NCBI GenBank assembly: GCA_026545765.1
Contig: CM048840.1
Span: forward strand, 26,912,765-26,976,764
Origin: Plantago major
Taxonomy: Eukaryota; Streptophyta; Magnoliopsida; Lamiales; Plantaginaceae
DNA length: 64,000 nucleotides
Direction: 5' to 3'
Made by a program: the position numbers and the translations under genes. Below are positions 46,903 to 58,040 of this stretch, piece by piece. Under the pieces are notes generated by a model. The model did no database searches. It worked only from the letters and a program-made list of their open reading frames with translations, and was not told the origin of the DNA. Within the stretch, counting starts at the first letter, position 1. Each line of letters begins with the position of its first letter.

Positions 46903-47680
46903 TGTATGTGACAGTTGTCTATCTGGATTCCAGAGTGCTTTCTCCACGATCGGAGGATCCTCCTAGATAAGGTGCATATGGGAACACTCGGAAGTCACCG
47001 TTGTGTTTTTAAATGCTTAAAAAAAAGTGATTTTGTACTTTTTAAAGTAGATGTATACTTATTTTTTAATGTTTTATATTACAACTTATCTAAAGAAAAA
47101 CGAATAACGACCATAAACAGAAAATCAACTTAGCAACTGCTTCTAGCTACTTTACACAAGTATTAAATTTATTTTAATTAAAATCAATTAATTAATTAAT
47201 TTTGTAAATACTAAAACTTTTAAAATGCTTTTACAACATCATATCAGACACTACTAACATTTACTAATATTATAATCTACTTCAATTAACTTCTAACAAA
47301 TTAAAACAAGCAAATATCATTGGTGTAATCGTTTGCAAACACGTGTACACCCCGTCTTCTAGGCGGTATATATTCCTCTCTGCCTATGTTACTTAGAGTA
47401 GCATGCACTTATTTGATGTACACTTTCCCAACAGCACTGATTTGATGTTCTATGTCATAATGACATAATCCATCCACCCATGCTGAAGTTTGTCATGTGT
47501 CGTTCTACTGATATTTTGAAAGGTTCCAACTTTATCATGGCATCAAAGTTTTTAGACATTAGTATAACACAATTTATCTTTTTAGTACTGCACATGAACT
47601 AGCCAGGCACCCCAGATTCTGCCTTTTCTCAAAAAATCTTCATGGGACCTGCATAATTAAGTTACTCCACACCATTACTT
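46903..47680. other. AT-rich upstream DNA of the RADIALIS-like gene
   Basis: Contains ATTAATTAATTAATT (47190) and an ACACGTGT palindrome around 47340 (a CACGTG G-box core). No ORF with support. Confidence 0.4.
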
Positions 47681-47682
47681 CC

Positions 47683-47690
47683 TATTTATA
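47683..47690 (+). promoter_or_regulatory. Probable TATA box of the RADIALIS-like gene
   Basis: TATTTATA lies about 95 bp before the ATG. Confidence 0.5.
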
Positions 47691-47781
47691 TGGGGCTACA
47701 TGCAAGTTATGTTCCATACAGTAAATAACCTAGCTAGATCACTTGACAAATTAGTTCGTACTCTTCTCGTAGCAAACCAAA

Positions 47782-48039
47782 ATGGACTCAAATTCCCTTT
47801 CTTCGACACGTAACTCCAATTCCTCTTGGACCACAATGCAGAACAAGAAGTTCGAGAAGGCCTTAGCGATCTACGATGAAGACACAGCAGACCGCTGGCA
47901 AAACATTGCTAGGGCTGTTGGGGGAAAATCCGCGGAAGAAGTGAAACGACACTATGAGCTTCTTCTAGAGGACCTCAAGAAAATCGAAAGTGGTAATGTT
48001 CCGTGTCCAAATTACCGAACAAACTCGAAATGCTACTAA
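47782..48039 (+). CDS. RL: RADIALIS-like single-MYB (SANT) transcription factor
   Basis: 85 residues, close to the 80-100 usual for RAD/RL proteins. The SANT/MYB-like domain is about residues 13-66: [40 protein letters not shown] and [15 protein letters not shown], with the spaced tryptophans W16 and W39 and the RAD-group [14 protein letters not shown] signature. In snapdragon, RADIALIS competes for MYB partners and sets dorsal petal identity; RL paralogues act elsewhere. A TATA box lies about 95 bp upstream. The frame is intact, and the tail ([14 protein letters not shown]) matches the usual VPFPNY-type end, so no further exon is needed. Which RL paralogue it is cannot be told. Confidence 0.9.
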   Translation: MDSNSLSSTRNSNSSWTTMQNKKFEKALAIYDEDTADRWQNIARAVGGKSAEEVKRHYELLLEDLKKIESGNVPCPNYRTNSKCY

Positions 48040-48204
48040 ACTTAAATATGATTCGTAATGTTTCGTAGCCTGCAGGTAGAATCAATTTCACATAATAATT
48101 GTGAGGCATGCGTAAATCCGCAGCACAATGTTTGAGAATTTAAGCGATAGTATATGTATATGTGATAATGTATCCATGATCATGAATGTTTGCATGTATT
48201 TGGT

Positions 48205-48840
48205 GATAGATAAATTAATATAAGTGGATAATATAAGATAAAATTCTATCACGCTATCAAAGCAGACCCAAGTTGATGATGATGTCCCAGTCGATGATAA
48301 TTCTAGCTTGCCCGAAGATGGCTATAATAATTCCACGTGTAGAGCCGACTAACCGCGGCTTACTCGTGAGGGGGGCGTGTTAGAATATCCCACGCCACTT
48401 CTCAGAAGATCATGTAAGCAACAAATAAGGTGGATAACATATTGAGTTGGACCATCATTCCCAACTCAATATGGTTCAACTCAATATGGTATTGGAGCCT
48501 CTGGCTTTGTGGGTTCGAATCTCCACGGAGACAATCTCCGTTCATATTTAATTTCCACTCGAATGGCCTCCCAAAGAGGTTGAAATCGGCCACGAGTGCG
48601 GGGGAGTATTGCAGTACTAATATAAATGACTAAATTTCACACCTCTTTATAAGTTTTAGCTTGTAGATGAGATGAAATTCTTTCATGCATATGAACTCAA
48701 GATTCAGGGATCGAATTCCACCGTCAACATCTCCACCCATATTAATTATTCACTCGTTAGGCCTCTTCAAAGAGGTTAAAATGAGCCCACGAGTGAGAGG
48801 AAGTGTTAGATAAATTAATATAAGTGGATTATTGATCTCA
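48205..48840. mobile_element. Cluster of TRIM-like LTR/internal fragments
   Basis: TAGATAAATTAATATAAGTGG occurs at about 48208 and 48805 (20 bases shown of a slightly longer match). Three purine tracts abut LTR-start-like bases: GTGAGGGGGGCG|TGTTAGAATA (48379), GTGCGGGGGAG|TATTGCAG (about 48607) and GTGAGAGGAAG|TGTTAGATA (48803). TGGTATTGGAGCC (48486) resembles a tRNA-Met primer site. Two internal copies, about 190 bp apart, share GGCCTC..AAAGAGGTT and CCCACGAGTG/GCCACGAGTG. This fits small non-coding terminal-repeat elements in partial tandem. Confidence 0.6.
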
Positions 48841-49159
48841 CTTTTAGATCATAGCTAGCTACATATCATACATTAATGATTAAACTAAGACTAATATCCT
48901 GTCCTGCAACTTAAAAGCTCGACTTGGGCAAGCAAACGACGACGCAGAAGATCCTTATGTTCAACTCTAGCCCAAACGGTGCCTCGGCCCAATGCTAAAA
49001 AACTAATGAAAATCCAGAATCATAATATGTATCTATACTATTAGGAAGGGATGAAATCATAAATTTATATGAGGGGTAGTACAATATCATTTGTAAAATA
49101 ATATTGAATTTTTATTAATAAAATTTTTTAATTCAATAAAATTTTATTTACATGAAAGT
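48841..49159. other. Spacer, nothing recognised
   Basis: No supported gene or repeat end. Confidence 0.35.
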
Positions 49160-49455
49160 AGTACTCCCTCCGGTCAATTCCCTACCAAATGAGAAGATAA
49201 CACATGAACTAGGAAAGTAGAAAAAGAAAAGAAAAGGAAAATGTGTTGGTCAATTCCCTACATGCAAAGATGGAGAGCTCTTATGCTCAAACCAATTACC
49301 ACTAGGCCATAATTGGTAGCTGTCACTTTTATTGCGTAAAATATTATTTGCTCATTTTCTTCAAATACATTTGTCCAGGGGTATAATAGTACTTTCACTT
49401 AAAAAATCGAGAGGTAGCACGTGCTACCTCGTGCACCCCTGAATTCGCCCTTGCT
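49160..49455. mobile_element. MITE remnants with a perfect 20-bp palindrome
   Basis: TACTCCCTCCGGTCAATTCC (49161) is a Stowaway-type end. The right part ends CACCCCTGAATTCGCCCTTG, a sequence typical of dispersed plant MITEs. It is preceded by the palindrome GAGGTAGCACGTGCTACCTC (49411-49430), which contains a CACGTG core. Confidence 0.5.
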
Positions 49456-50220
49456 ATTAGGGTACGCATACTTCAGTCCATAAATAGGGTAAGTAATTTC
49501 ATTTCCTACTACAATACATCTTTTCTTTTTCCTTTTCTTCTATCTTGCACTTGTTCTATACTTAAACTAAGGTTCGCCAGACTCGGCTATAGAAGTGCAA
49601 CCTAACCGTTTAAGAGAAGTTTTATCCTGAGAGGCTGTTGACGCAACCTCGTATACACCGTAACGGAGCAATAAAGTCTTAAGTAGATATAGTCTAACTA
49701 TCGACTCTTCTTGCCATTTATTTCTTTAAATACCTTCTTCTTTAGTTTCTCAACCCTGCCTAACTGCTTTTGGGGTCAAGTTCCCACATAACCCATAGAT
49801 GTAAGTCATGTTGTACTTTTCTTTTCTGATGAATAATTCGTTGTCTTTGTATAGGGATTAAAAGGAACATACAAACATTATAATTGTAGACAAAAACATA
49901 ATCAGGGATTTTATTAAAAGTATTGTTATTATGCATAAAACATAAAATATATAGTTATGATTCAAAACAACACTATATTCAAAGGTAATACATAAAACGT
50001 TCACTAATAAACTTTAAAGATTTTGATCAATGCATTTTAGTTTTACCTAAAAATATCCACACACCTATTATTAATACTCGCCAATTTTTTACTTTAACTT
50101 TAGGTCCCAAAATTTGTTGTTATGGTGATACACAATGGAGCACAATTATTATTCTCCAATTCTACTTTCGGTCATACCTCATGAACGTTTGGCGAAGAGA
50201 AAACTCTGCCGAGCCAGTAA
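49456..50220. other. Intergenic, nothing recognised
   Basis: No supported coding frame. GGTTCGCCAGACTCGG near 49571 is not part of a foldable tRNA that I can see. Confidence 0.35.
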
Positions 50221-50282
50221 ATAAAATTTTAATCTTCTCCTGCACATTCAAACTAACATGTTTCAATCTCCATGCTCTACCA

Positions 50283-50290
50283 TATATAAC
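50283..50290 (+). promoter_or_regulatory. Probable TATA box of the secreted-protein gene
   Basis: CATATATAAC about 70 bp before the ATG, followed by an A-rich leader. Confidence 0.55.
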
Positions 50291-50352
50291 ATCTTACGCA
50301 ACTTTCAACATTCAAAGATAAAATTGGAAAAAAGCGAAGAAAAAAAATAAAA

Positions 50353-51796
50353 ATGGCGGTGAACAAGACCATGGTGTTGCTCATGATGTACATTGCGGTT
50401 ATTACATTGATGTGCAGTGATGGCGTTGGAGCACAAGAGGCGGTAAAAGACGAGTTTAAAAAATGGGAACAATTGGCCTTTGAGTAAGTTTCAAATCCAC
50501 ACTTCTTGTTGCAGTACTTAAAAAACGTTGAAAACTCGCATGTGTTATCACGTGAATACCCACCGTGAAATTTGATTTGACCAAGTTAAGGACTAATATT
50601 GATGCTATTAAATTATGGCATGGTAGATAATTGTAGTTATAAAGGGTAAACAATGTGTTAGACCCATATGAAGTATTGTGATTTTAACTCATACTTAAAA
50701 ATCTTTTTGAACTTCTATTTGACTTTAAATGTTTGATATGTAAAAATTATGTTTCAACTCTATGAATTTGTTAATAAGCATGACGACCAACTAATATTTA
50801 ATGCCTCTCTAGGGTCGTGAGTGGAGTTGAGAGTGCCGCCTCAAAATCTACTGGAACTGTGGGTTCCACTATTAAAGGTACGCACGCAACCTCCGTGAAT
50901 CTGGACCATTTTCTTTTCGGCACTGTTCTTAATAAAGTTAATTGTTTATTGTTTGTTGTTGAGAAGAGAAATGATAAAGAATGAAGAAAGTATAAGAGAT
51001 ACTTCCTCTGTTCCAAAGAAAACTTTTCATTTTACTATTCTGCGGTCAACTGTCTTCGACTTTGACCACAAATTACTCTTGAATTAAATTTTCATTATAT
51101 GATTTTATTGAATTATTTACTATTATAGTTCAAGAGTAATTTGTGATCAAAGTTGAATACAGTTGACCGTTCAAAGTCAAAATGAAAAGTTTTATTTGGA
51201 ACGGAGGGAGTAAAATATATATTGATAAAAAATGAAAAAAGTAAGAGAGATAGTTGAGTTAGGCTCTGTTCTATTCAACTGAAAACTCATTTAGATTCGA
51301 TTCGATTGCATTCGATTCCGCTTAGTTAATGTTTATCTTGCAATTCAAATTCGAGTAAAATTGCGAGAAGAACAGAGCCTTAGTGGATGTACTTTTTTGA
51401 TATTTTTATAACTGGACTAGATTCGTGAGACGTCTATAAAAGGAATAAGATCCAGATTCACATTCAGGGGAAGGAGGGAGTATATAACATGATTTCGACC
51501 ACAATCACTTTTTATGAAATCATTCCACTTTAATGACAAATTGATTTCATGCAGAGTCATCCAAATATGCCTCGGGGAAAGTTCGATATTCACCTGATAT
51601 ACGCCATCCTAATTATGGAGGGATCATGGATGACAAAACTGAGAAAACTGTTGGTGGATTTGGCGCATCTGCTTCTGAAAATGAGGCCAAAGCCAGATTG
51701 GAGTCTGAGAACAAGAAACGCTTTGGCGGATCTGCTTCTGAAAATGAGGCCAATGCTAGAATGAAGTCCGAGAAACAAAAAAAAGAACATAATTAA
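50353..51796 (+). CDS. Small predicted secreted protein with tandem C-terminal repeats, unrecognised family
   Basis: Three exons: 50353-50483, 50813-50877 and 51555-51796. Both introns start GT and end AG, and the phases fit exactly (131, 65 and 242 bases), giving 145 residues and a TAA stop. The N-terminus MAVNKTMVLLMMYIAVITLM with CSDGVGAQ after it is a strong signal peptide, probably cut after GVGA (residue 27). The mature part is hydrophilic. Near the C-terminus two tandem units read GGFGASASENEAKARLESEN and then FGGSASENEANARMKSEK, each rich in E, K, A and S. There is no cysteine framework after the signal, so it is not a typical defensin or LTP. The repeats resemble LEA-like low-complexity sequence, but I would not assign a family. 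Expression and function are unknown. The gene is missed by ORF scans because the exons are short. Confidence 0.75.
51002..51210. mobile_element. Intact Stowaway MITE in intron 2
   Basis: Flanked by TA at 51000-51001 and 51211-51212. Ends CTTCCTCTGTTCC and GGAACGGAGGGAG are inverted, and the 209-bp body folds back. It lies in the second intron of the secreted-protein gene. Confidence 0.9.
51262..51379. mobile_element. Tourist-like MITE in intron 2
   Basis: TTA flanks both ends (51259-51261, 51380-51382). Inverted ends are GGCTCTGTTCT and AGAACAGAGCC. Length is 118 bp. Confidence 0.85.
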
Positions 51797-52429
51797 AAAA
51801 TAACATTCGACTATCAAATCCGATCACCCACCGAGAAGAGACGGAACCGTCTTCTAGCAATTCAAAATTTGTAGATTGTTTTTGTTTTTTCCCTCTTTGG
51901 AAGGTCATAATAGAGACTTCAAGCAGAATGTAGCCCCCAATCCTAAACAAAGTCTTGAAAAAGACGTGTATTAGTGAGAGACCTCAGAGACGGATTGATA
52001 TTCTTAAGTATATGTGTAATATTTTAAAAAATATTAATGTTTTATAATTGAACATTTTTTATGTAATATATATCACCGATGTTCTTAGTAAAACGTGTAA
52101 TGTTTTTGAATATAACTGTAATGTTTGTTCGTCTTTTTTAGTCTTTCTATAACACCGTATCTCCTGAGACTTACTCTCCAATCATAAGGGCAATAAACAT
52201 TTGACTTCTAATTTTACTTTCTATCTTTATTGCAAGTTGATGTAAAGTTTACCACAATTTTTTTTTTGTTCAGGGTAGATTACACCGACATCATATTCCC
52301 AAAGACACTAGATGACTCATGGTGACGGTTACTCCCACACGTGTAATCCCTCAACCTAGTGTCCAATTTTTACTAGGGCGTTCGTGCAAGTTACCTCTAG
52401 ACGATGGTTAGACCATACATTATGGTGAC
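51797..52429. other. 3-prime UTR and spacer of the secreted-protein gene
   Basis: AT-rich with AATAAAC near 52191 as a possible polyadenylation signal. No other gene. Confidence 0.4.
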
Positions 52430-52990
52430 TGATTTTTGGTCGTGCCACTGCGCGTCGCGACCGCCTCATCTCCACTGTGGTGGCGGTCGCGACCGCAGTC
52501 GTGGCAAATTTTTTATTTTCTTTATTTTTTTAATTTTTGTTTATAGTTATATTAATATGAATATTTAAATTTATAGAAAATTTGGAGTTGAAAATTGTGT
52601 TTTTTATTTAAATCGAACAACAAAACTGAATAACATAAATCACTAATAAAAAAGATGAATTGTGATGTGTGAGAAAATACATCTTCATTGATTTCTATTT
52701 GATTTCTATTTGTAGATCTCGAAAAAATATGAACGTTGGTATAATTTTTATATTTTTTAAAATTCAAAACAAAATAAAAATTGAAAATAAAATAAAAAAG
52801 GGGTTGGACCCACATGGGGCCAGCCCCAAAAATGTAACTCAAGAAGTCGCTGGGGGACTTCTTGAGTTGTGGGGGAGCAATCGCTCCCTCATGACCGCCC
52901 ATAGTGGGGCGGTCGGTGAAGTCGCGGAGCGGTTGCTCCGCGACCTCGTCTCCACGACGGCCCCATAGTGGGCGGTCTTAGTAAGGTCTA
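52430..52990. repeat. Second GC-rich hairpin cluster around an AT-rich core
   Basis: GACCGCC/GGCGGTC pairs (52455-52495 and 52893-52915), ACTCAAGAAGTC/GACTTCTTGAGT with a 7-base loop (52837-52867) and GTCGCGGAGC/GCTCCGCGAC with a 4-base loop (52920-52943). The hairpins sit at the two sides of an AT-rich core (52500-52800). The layout resembles 2900-3256, suggesting a non-autonomous Harbinger derivative, but I could not align the two. Confidence 0.6.
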
Positions 52991-53066
52991 ATATCGTCTC
53001 TTTTTCCACATGGGTGGGTTTTAGCTACTCATCTTGAGATATGCACTACTGATTTTTTAGTAATTC

Positions 53067-53118
53067 TATGCATCAACGACTTGTTAACGACTTGTCTTAA
53101 ACAAGTCGTTGATGCATA
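53067..53118. repeat. Perfect 19-bp inverted repeat, 14-base loop
   Basis: TATGCATCAACGACTTGTT (53067-53085) and its exact complement (53100-53118). The loop contains AACGACTTGT, a further direct copy of part of the arm. Confidence 0.9.
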
Positions 53119-54878
53119 CAATTAATATTTTGGAGTAATTATATGCTTATATTTACAAATAACTACTTTTTAGTTGATTCCGTTTTTATTATCATTTTAT
53201 TAATACCCATCAAATTATCTATGTTGTTATTTGTCTTAATTATTTTATTTACCTAGACAAAGATTTCATTTTTTTTCCAAAATAGGTAGTTGATATGTGA
53301 CCATTTTCCTTGATTGTTTAACTACAAAACCACTATTTTCACCCTTTTAATCACTTGTTTTTTAATTCAAAATGCACAAATTTCTCGCAATGACCTCACA
53401 TAGTTCTTTTGTCTTGATAATGCAATTGATGGTTCATCAACTTACATCATGACTTCCATATATTTCTTGTTTCTTTTTCAAACATAACTTTAACATCATC
53501 ATCAGCATTTATTAAGTCTAAAGGCTCTCCTTGTACCATGCATCCAAGTCACATTTCATGCTAAAACACTCAAAATTAAGAAGGGACCATATCTATAGCA
53601 GTAGTCATCGCATTATTTAGGAGTTTGATATGTATATACATGCTGCTCTTCACATTCTCAAGCATGAACTACTCTTTCCCATAGTGAATGCTAACCATCT
53701 ATGTTTCAGACACTTTTCCTGCACTATACAAGTGAGAATTTCGGGAAAAACAAAAAAGACAATTCTAACACAGTTGAAAAATGCTAGCCCTACGGCATAA
53801 TACCATCACTTTGATGGGTTCAAATGGTTCGATAGTACTACTAGCTCAAAAAAATCATAAAATTACACTCATCTATTTAAGGGTAGAGCAATAGTGATAC
53901 AACCTTGTCGGATTGACTTTTGAAGTTGAACGTACATGTAATCACCGTCATCCGCATATAATCAAACTGCCTACAAATTCCAGCACTATCACCATCAGCC
54001 ACTCTAGCACTTCATAAAGAAATATTTTAAGTCATTGTTAGCAAGTGTGCGAGATTGAAGTGCAAAAGAATGAGAAGAAGGTCTCAAAATAGGGTTTTGC
54101 AGCAAAAACACACACACACACACAAAGACGGTCACACAACGGCCAATTTTTTTAAATGATTTCGAATCAATTACAGATTATTCTCTACAATATGATATGT
54201 CAATTACAGTACTACCTACACATGACTGGCATGCACGTGGATACTTAATAGCCTTGCCAAATTATTTAAAATGAATTAGACAAGAGTCCTTGAATTATGT
54301 AATCGTAATTACATCCACATCGAGCTATCAATACTGCAAAAAAAATAAAGAAGGAAAAAATAAAAGAGAAAATAAAAGAAAAGGAAAAGAATTAATTAAA
54401 GAAAGTCTAAAATCAAAGTAAATGGCATTTTGGTGATTATTTCAAACTTCCTCCTCCACATCAACATTTTGACAGGCCATGTCATCACCTCTGTTGACTT
54501 TTGGGAGAAGATGTAATTTTCAAATTCACCATGTGTAAAATTTGGACTACTCTCTAATACTCGCCAATTTCAGAATGAAAGTGAAAATTGGCATATTTAA
54601 TGGATAGTATCTGTAATTATTTCCGACTTTTTATGTTACTTGTTCCATTTCTTCTTATTTCATATTTTCTTTCTATTTCTTGATTTATTAATATTGAAAA
54701 TGGCATTAATTTTTTTTAATAAAACCTATTAATATTTTAATCCGAACGAGAGTAATTCATGCTAAGGCTTGACGAAAAATTGATTGATTCACGATAATTC
54801 TTACTAATTCGGTCAAAATCAACTGTTGCGTTAAATTTGACTAACGTAGTACCAAAGTTGGACAAAACCGAAACAAAA
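53119..54878. other. Intergenic, microsatellite only
   Basis: An (AC)n run near 54107-54124. No gene or mobile element ends that I can support. Confidence 0.4.
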
Positions 54879-56899
54879 TCTATATCTATATAAAAAGAAG
54901 ACATTTTCAAGCCTTGTGGTGAAACCATGTAATATGCTGACCTTGCAAAATCCTTGATTCTGATTGGTCGAAATTTGTTAGTGTTGGCCAAACGAAATGT
55001 TCTGATTGGCTAGGAAAAAATAAAAGCTGACTGTATTCCTCTAGCTCTTTTTGGCGCCCACACATCGACTCCTCAGGAGGGTGACGCTTATTCTTTCATT
55101 TAATTCTTCAACATATTGATGCCCAAATCTATCTTTGATACTAAAAGCAAACCTATATTTGCAAGGGATATAAAACACATTTTTATTTTACACCTAAATA
55201 AAACAATTAAGAGACCAAATCTCAAAAAGTCCATCAATAGCAAACCTATATTTTGATTTTTTTTTTTTTTTTTTTTTGCTATATAATAGGATTAGGGCGA
55301 AGTGCAAAAATAGTGATTTAATCATTAATAGTATTGATTGAATTGCAAAAGTAGTACTACAACTTGAACTCCAATGCACAAGTGTTCCTAAAAGAATCAA
55401 ATTCAAAAATACATCTTGAATTGCTATCGTAAAAATATAGAATTATACATAAAAAAATGGTTAAGAAAACATATAAACAAATTGAATAGAATATATGACA
55501 ATCAATAATCACAAAATCTCCATAAATTAAAGACGGTTTTTAGAAAACTTATCTAGAGAACTTATCTAGAGACCGACCTATGTCATCAAAAATATATATT
55601 AATCAAACCGTTTATATTGTCAACAAAATATTTTTTATCAAAAACACCAATGTTGACCATATATAACATTCTTGACAATATAAATCTTTTAGATAAGTTA
55701 GAGACTTAATTAATTTTATAAATATATTGATTTTGGACAACAATTCTCTTCGAAATACATAAGTTTAATAATGAAGATATACGAGAATAGAGTAACCTAT
55801 AGTTATATATAGATAAATTCAAAGAAAAACAATATTTTTGCATGTTGGGAAAAACAACTTATACAGGTTTACATTAGTATAAATTACAATATACATGTGT
55901 ACATAGAATAATCAATTTATTTGAGTTCTTTCACCATTTTTTTATAAAATCATTTTATTTTGAATTCTTATTGTTGGACAAATCATTCTTGAAGATAATA
56001 ATTTAATATTCAACAAAATTATGTTATAAAATATTATTTCTTACATTATTATTTTATGAATTTATTAACACATTTACCATTATATATAGTTTAAAAGTAA
56101 AATTTGGTCAAAATTTAAAATGGTTAAATAAAAAAAATCAAAACATCAAAATTTTGAAGAAATGGTGGGAAACTTACAAAACTTTTTACAATTGATTACA
56201 AAACTATCAACGTTAGTATTTATATTTTTAATAAAATTACGTAAATAAATATGAATGGAAGTATTAAAATTTCATAGAGTTTAAAGATATTGAAAACTCA
56301 ACTACTGTCGGATGTTTATTCTGGAGCAATCTTATGATTGGGGATCCACTAGGAAGCTTTCTGGTGTGCACATGGTGAGGATAAAGTGTGTAGAAAAGAA
56401 AATGTGTTAGTTTTTAGGGTCAAAGTACACGGATACAGTCCATGAATCGTGTTGGTCCAAATGGTTGGGCGACCAATAAGGATACGATGCGCTACATATG
56501 ATATCAAAAGCGGGATAGCCCGCAGATCATACTCACATAGTATGAATTCCTCTGGATGATCTAAAAAAATAGATTATATGAAGCTCCAGTCCAAATCAGA
56601 TACACATGTGTAGTGTAGCCCAAGTCATGAGCAACCACAATGCCTATAAGGTAGGGTAATGGCCAGGTCGTTACAGGGTTATTACGTGATAAATTTGCAA
56701 AATGACATTGTTCAATGTGATTATTCTACGATAACACTCATCATGTTCGGCATGACGACTATTCCGACAGGATTATTATGCGACATTTTAGAGCAATGAT
56801 AGTGTTTCACAAGATTTTGCACAAATATTTCCATGTAATTTTGTTTATCTATTATCATAAATAAGAGTGAGGGGGCATTTAAATGGGTATGGGGTTGAA
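54879..56899 (+). other. AT-rich region with a Helitron-like 5-prime end at 54879
   Basis: TCTATATCTATATAAAAAGA preceded by A resembles the TC-starting 5-prime end of plant Helitrons and lies in the same orientation as the helicase downstream. The rest is AT-rich, with T20 near 55258 and a dispersed-repeat patch (56440-56680, AAGCGGGATAGCCCGC hairpin). The link to the helicase is inference. Confidence 0.35.
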
Positions 56900-58040
56900 T
56901 CATATTTTAATTTCGTAGTCTATTCTTACAACCAATCTCTCTCACATGTTGACATCTACATCCCCACCCTTACTCAAATAATGTCAGATGTTGCGCTCTC
57001 TAGAGTTCGTAGCATGAAGGAACTGAAAGTATTTATTTAAGAGGCATATGGACGGTTGTTATGTATCGGCATGCGAAGCCATGTGGAGGATATTAGAATT
57101 CCCTATGCATTATAGGATTCCTGATTTTGAGTGATTGTTGTCAACAAAGCCACTGTCAAACAATCGTAGTTCCTACAGTGGTTCGAGCTGAACAAAGTAG
57201 ATCCTCGAGCCCGGAAGCTGAGTTATGCTGATGTTCCTCGCTATTATTGTTGGAAAAATGATCATAGAATATGCACCCATAGAAATTCAAAGAAACATGC
57301 TGTCAGGAGAATGTATAATGGTCCAATGCCGACTGGGGACATGTACTACATGAGACTTATGCTCAATCATGTTAGGGATGTGCCATGTGCTTCGAGAATG
57401 TTAGAACTGTCAACGGGTTCAGCACGAGTCTCACAAGGATGCATGTGGGGCTATGGGCCTTTTATTCGATTATGGAGAGTATATTAGTAGTTTGGAAGAG
57501 GCAAGATATGGGGATCTGCGAGTTTCCTATGCCATTTTTTCGTAATTAAAGATTATATAGTCCATTCAAACATCCAATCGCAATCAATTTGAATTTTGTA
57601 TGTAATTGTCATGTAACAGTAGTGAATTCTCCATGTACGTAAGAAGCTCACTGATGAACAAATTAAAAACATTTCTCTCATGGAAGTAGAGAAAATACTA
57701 AAGAGAAACTGCAGCATTCCAAGATCATTTGATGATATGCTCGTGCTGGACGAGTCTGTTATATACAATGCGACAAGACCATTCATTTTGGATGAGAAGT
57801 GTTATAATAGTAGATCATGATGGTTTGTACCCAGGATTGATTGATGAACAACGTGGAATACATGGGAAAAATATGTTAATCATCGATGGCCAAAATGGCG
57901 GACTATTGTTCTTATATGGCCACGGAGGGACCCAAAAAAACCTTTTTTTATGGAGAATGTTGTACTCTGGTTTGAGGGCTAGAGGAGATATTGTACTTCT
58001 AGTGGGATTCCATCACTCCTTCTTCCTAAGGGTAGGACGA
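56900..58040 (+). pseudogene. Helitron PIF1-type helicase, 5-prime part, degenerate
   Basis: Blocks in order: KVDPRARKLSYADVPRYYCW, RRMYNGPMPTGDMYYMRLML and NHVRDVPCAS (57195-57400), LTDEQIKNISLMEVEKIL-type residues (57650-57700), SFDDMLVLDESVIYNATRPF (57727-57785) and LLFLYGHGGTQKNLFLWRML followed by GLRARGDIVLLV (57900-58005). Helitron helicases normally have a GTGKT Walker A; here it reads GTQKN, so ATP binding would be lost. Stops (57490) and frameshifts are present. The frame is cut at 58040 by a retroelement and resumes at 63778. In Helitrons this domain follows a Rep/HUH nuclease, which I did not find upstream. Confidence 0.82.

Noticed and set aside
48486..48530. Possible tRNA gene (GGTTCGAATCTCC box-B-like sequence)
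   Set aside because: No cloverleaf can be drawn; it fits better as part of a TRIM internal region after a primer-site-like sequence.
55194..55406. 70-residue minus-strand ORF with a K-rich run
   Set aside because: It results from the T20 homopolymer near 55258; no coding support.
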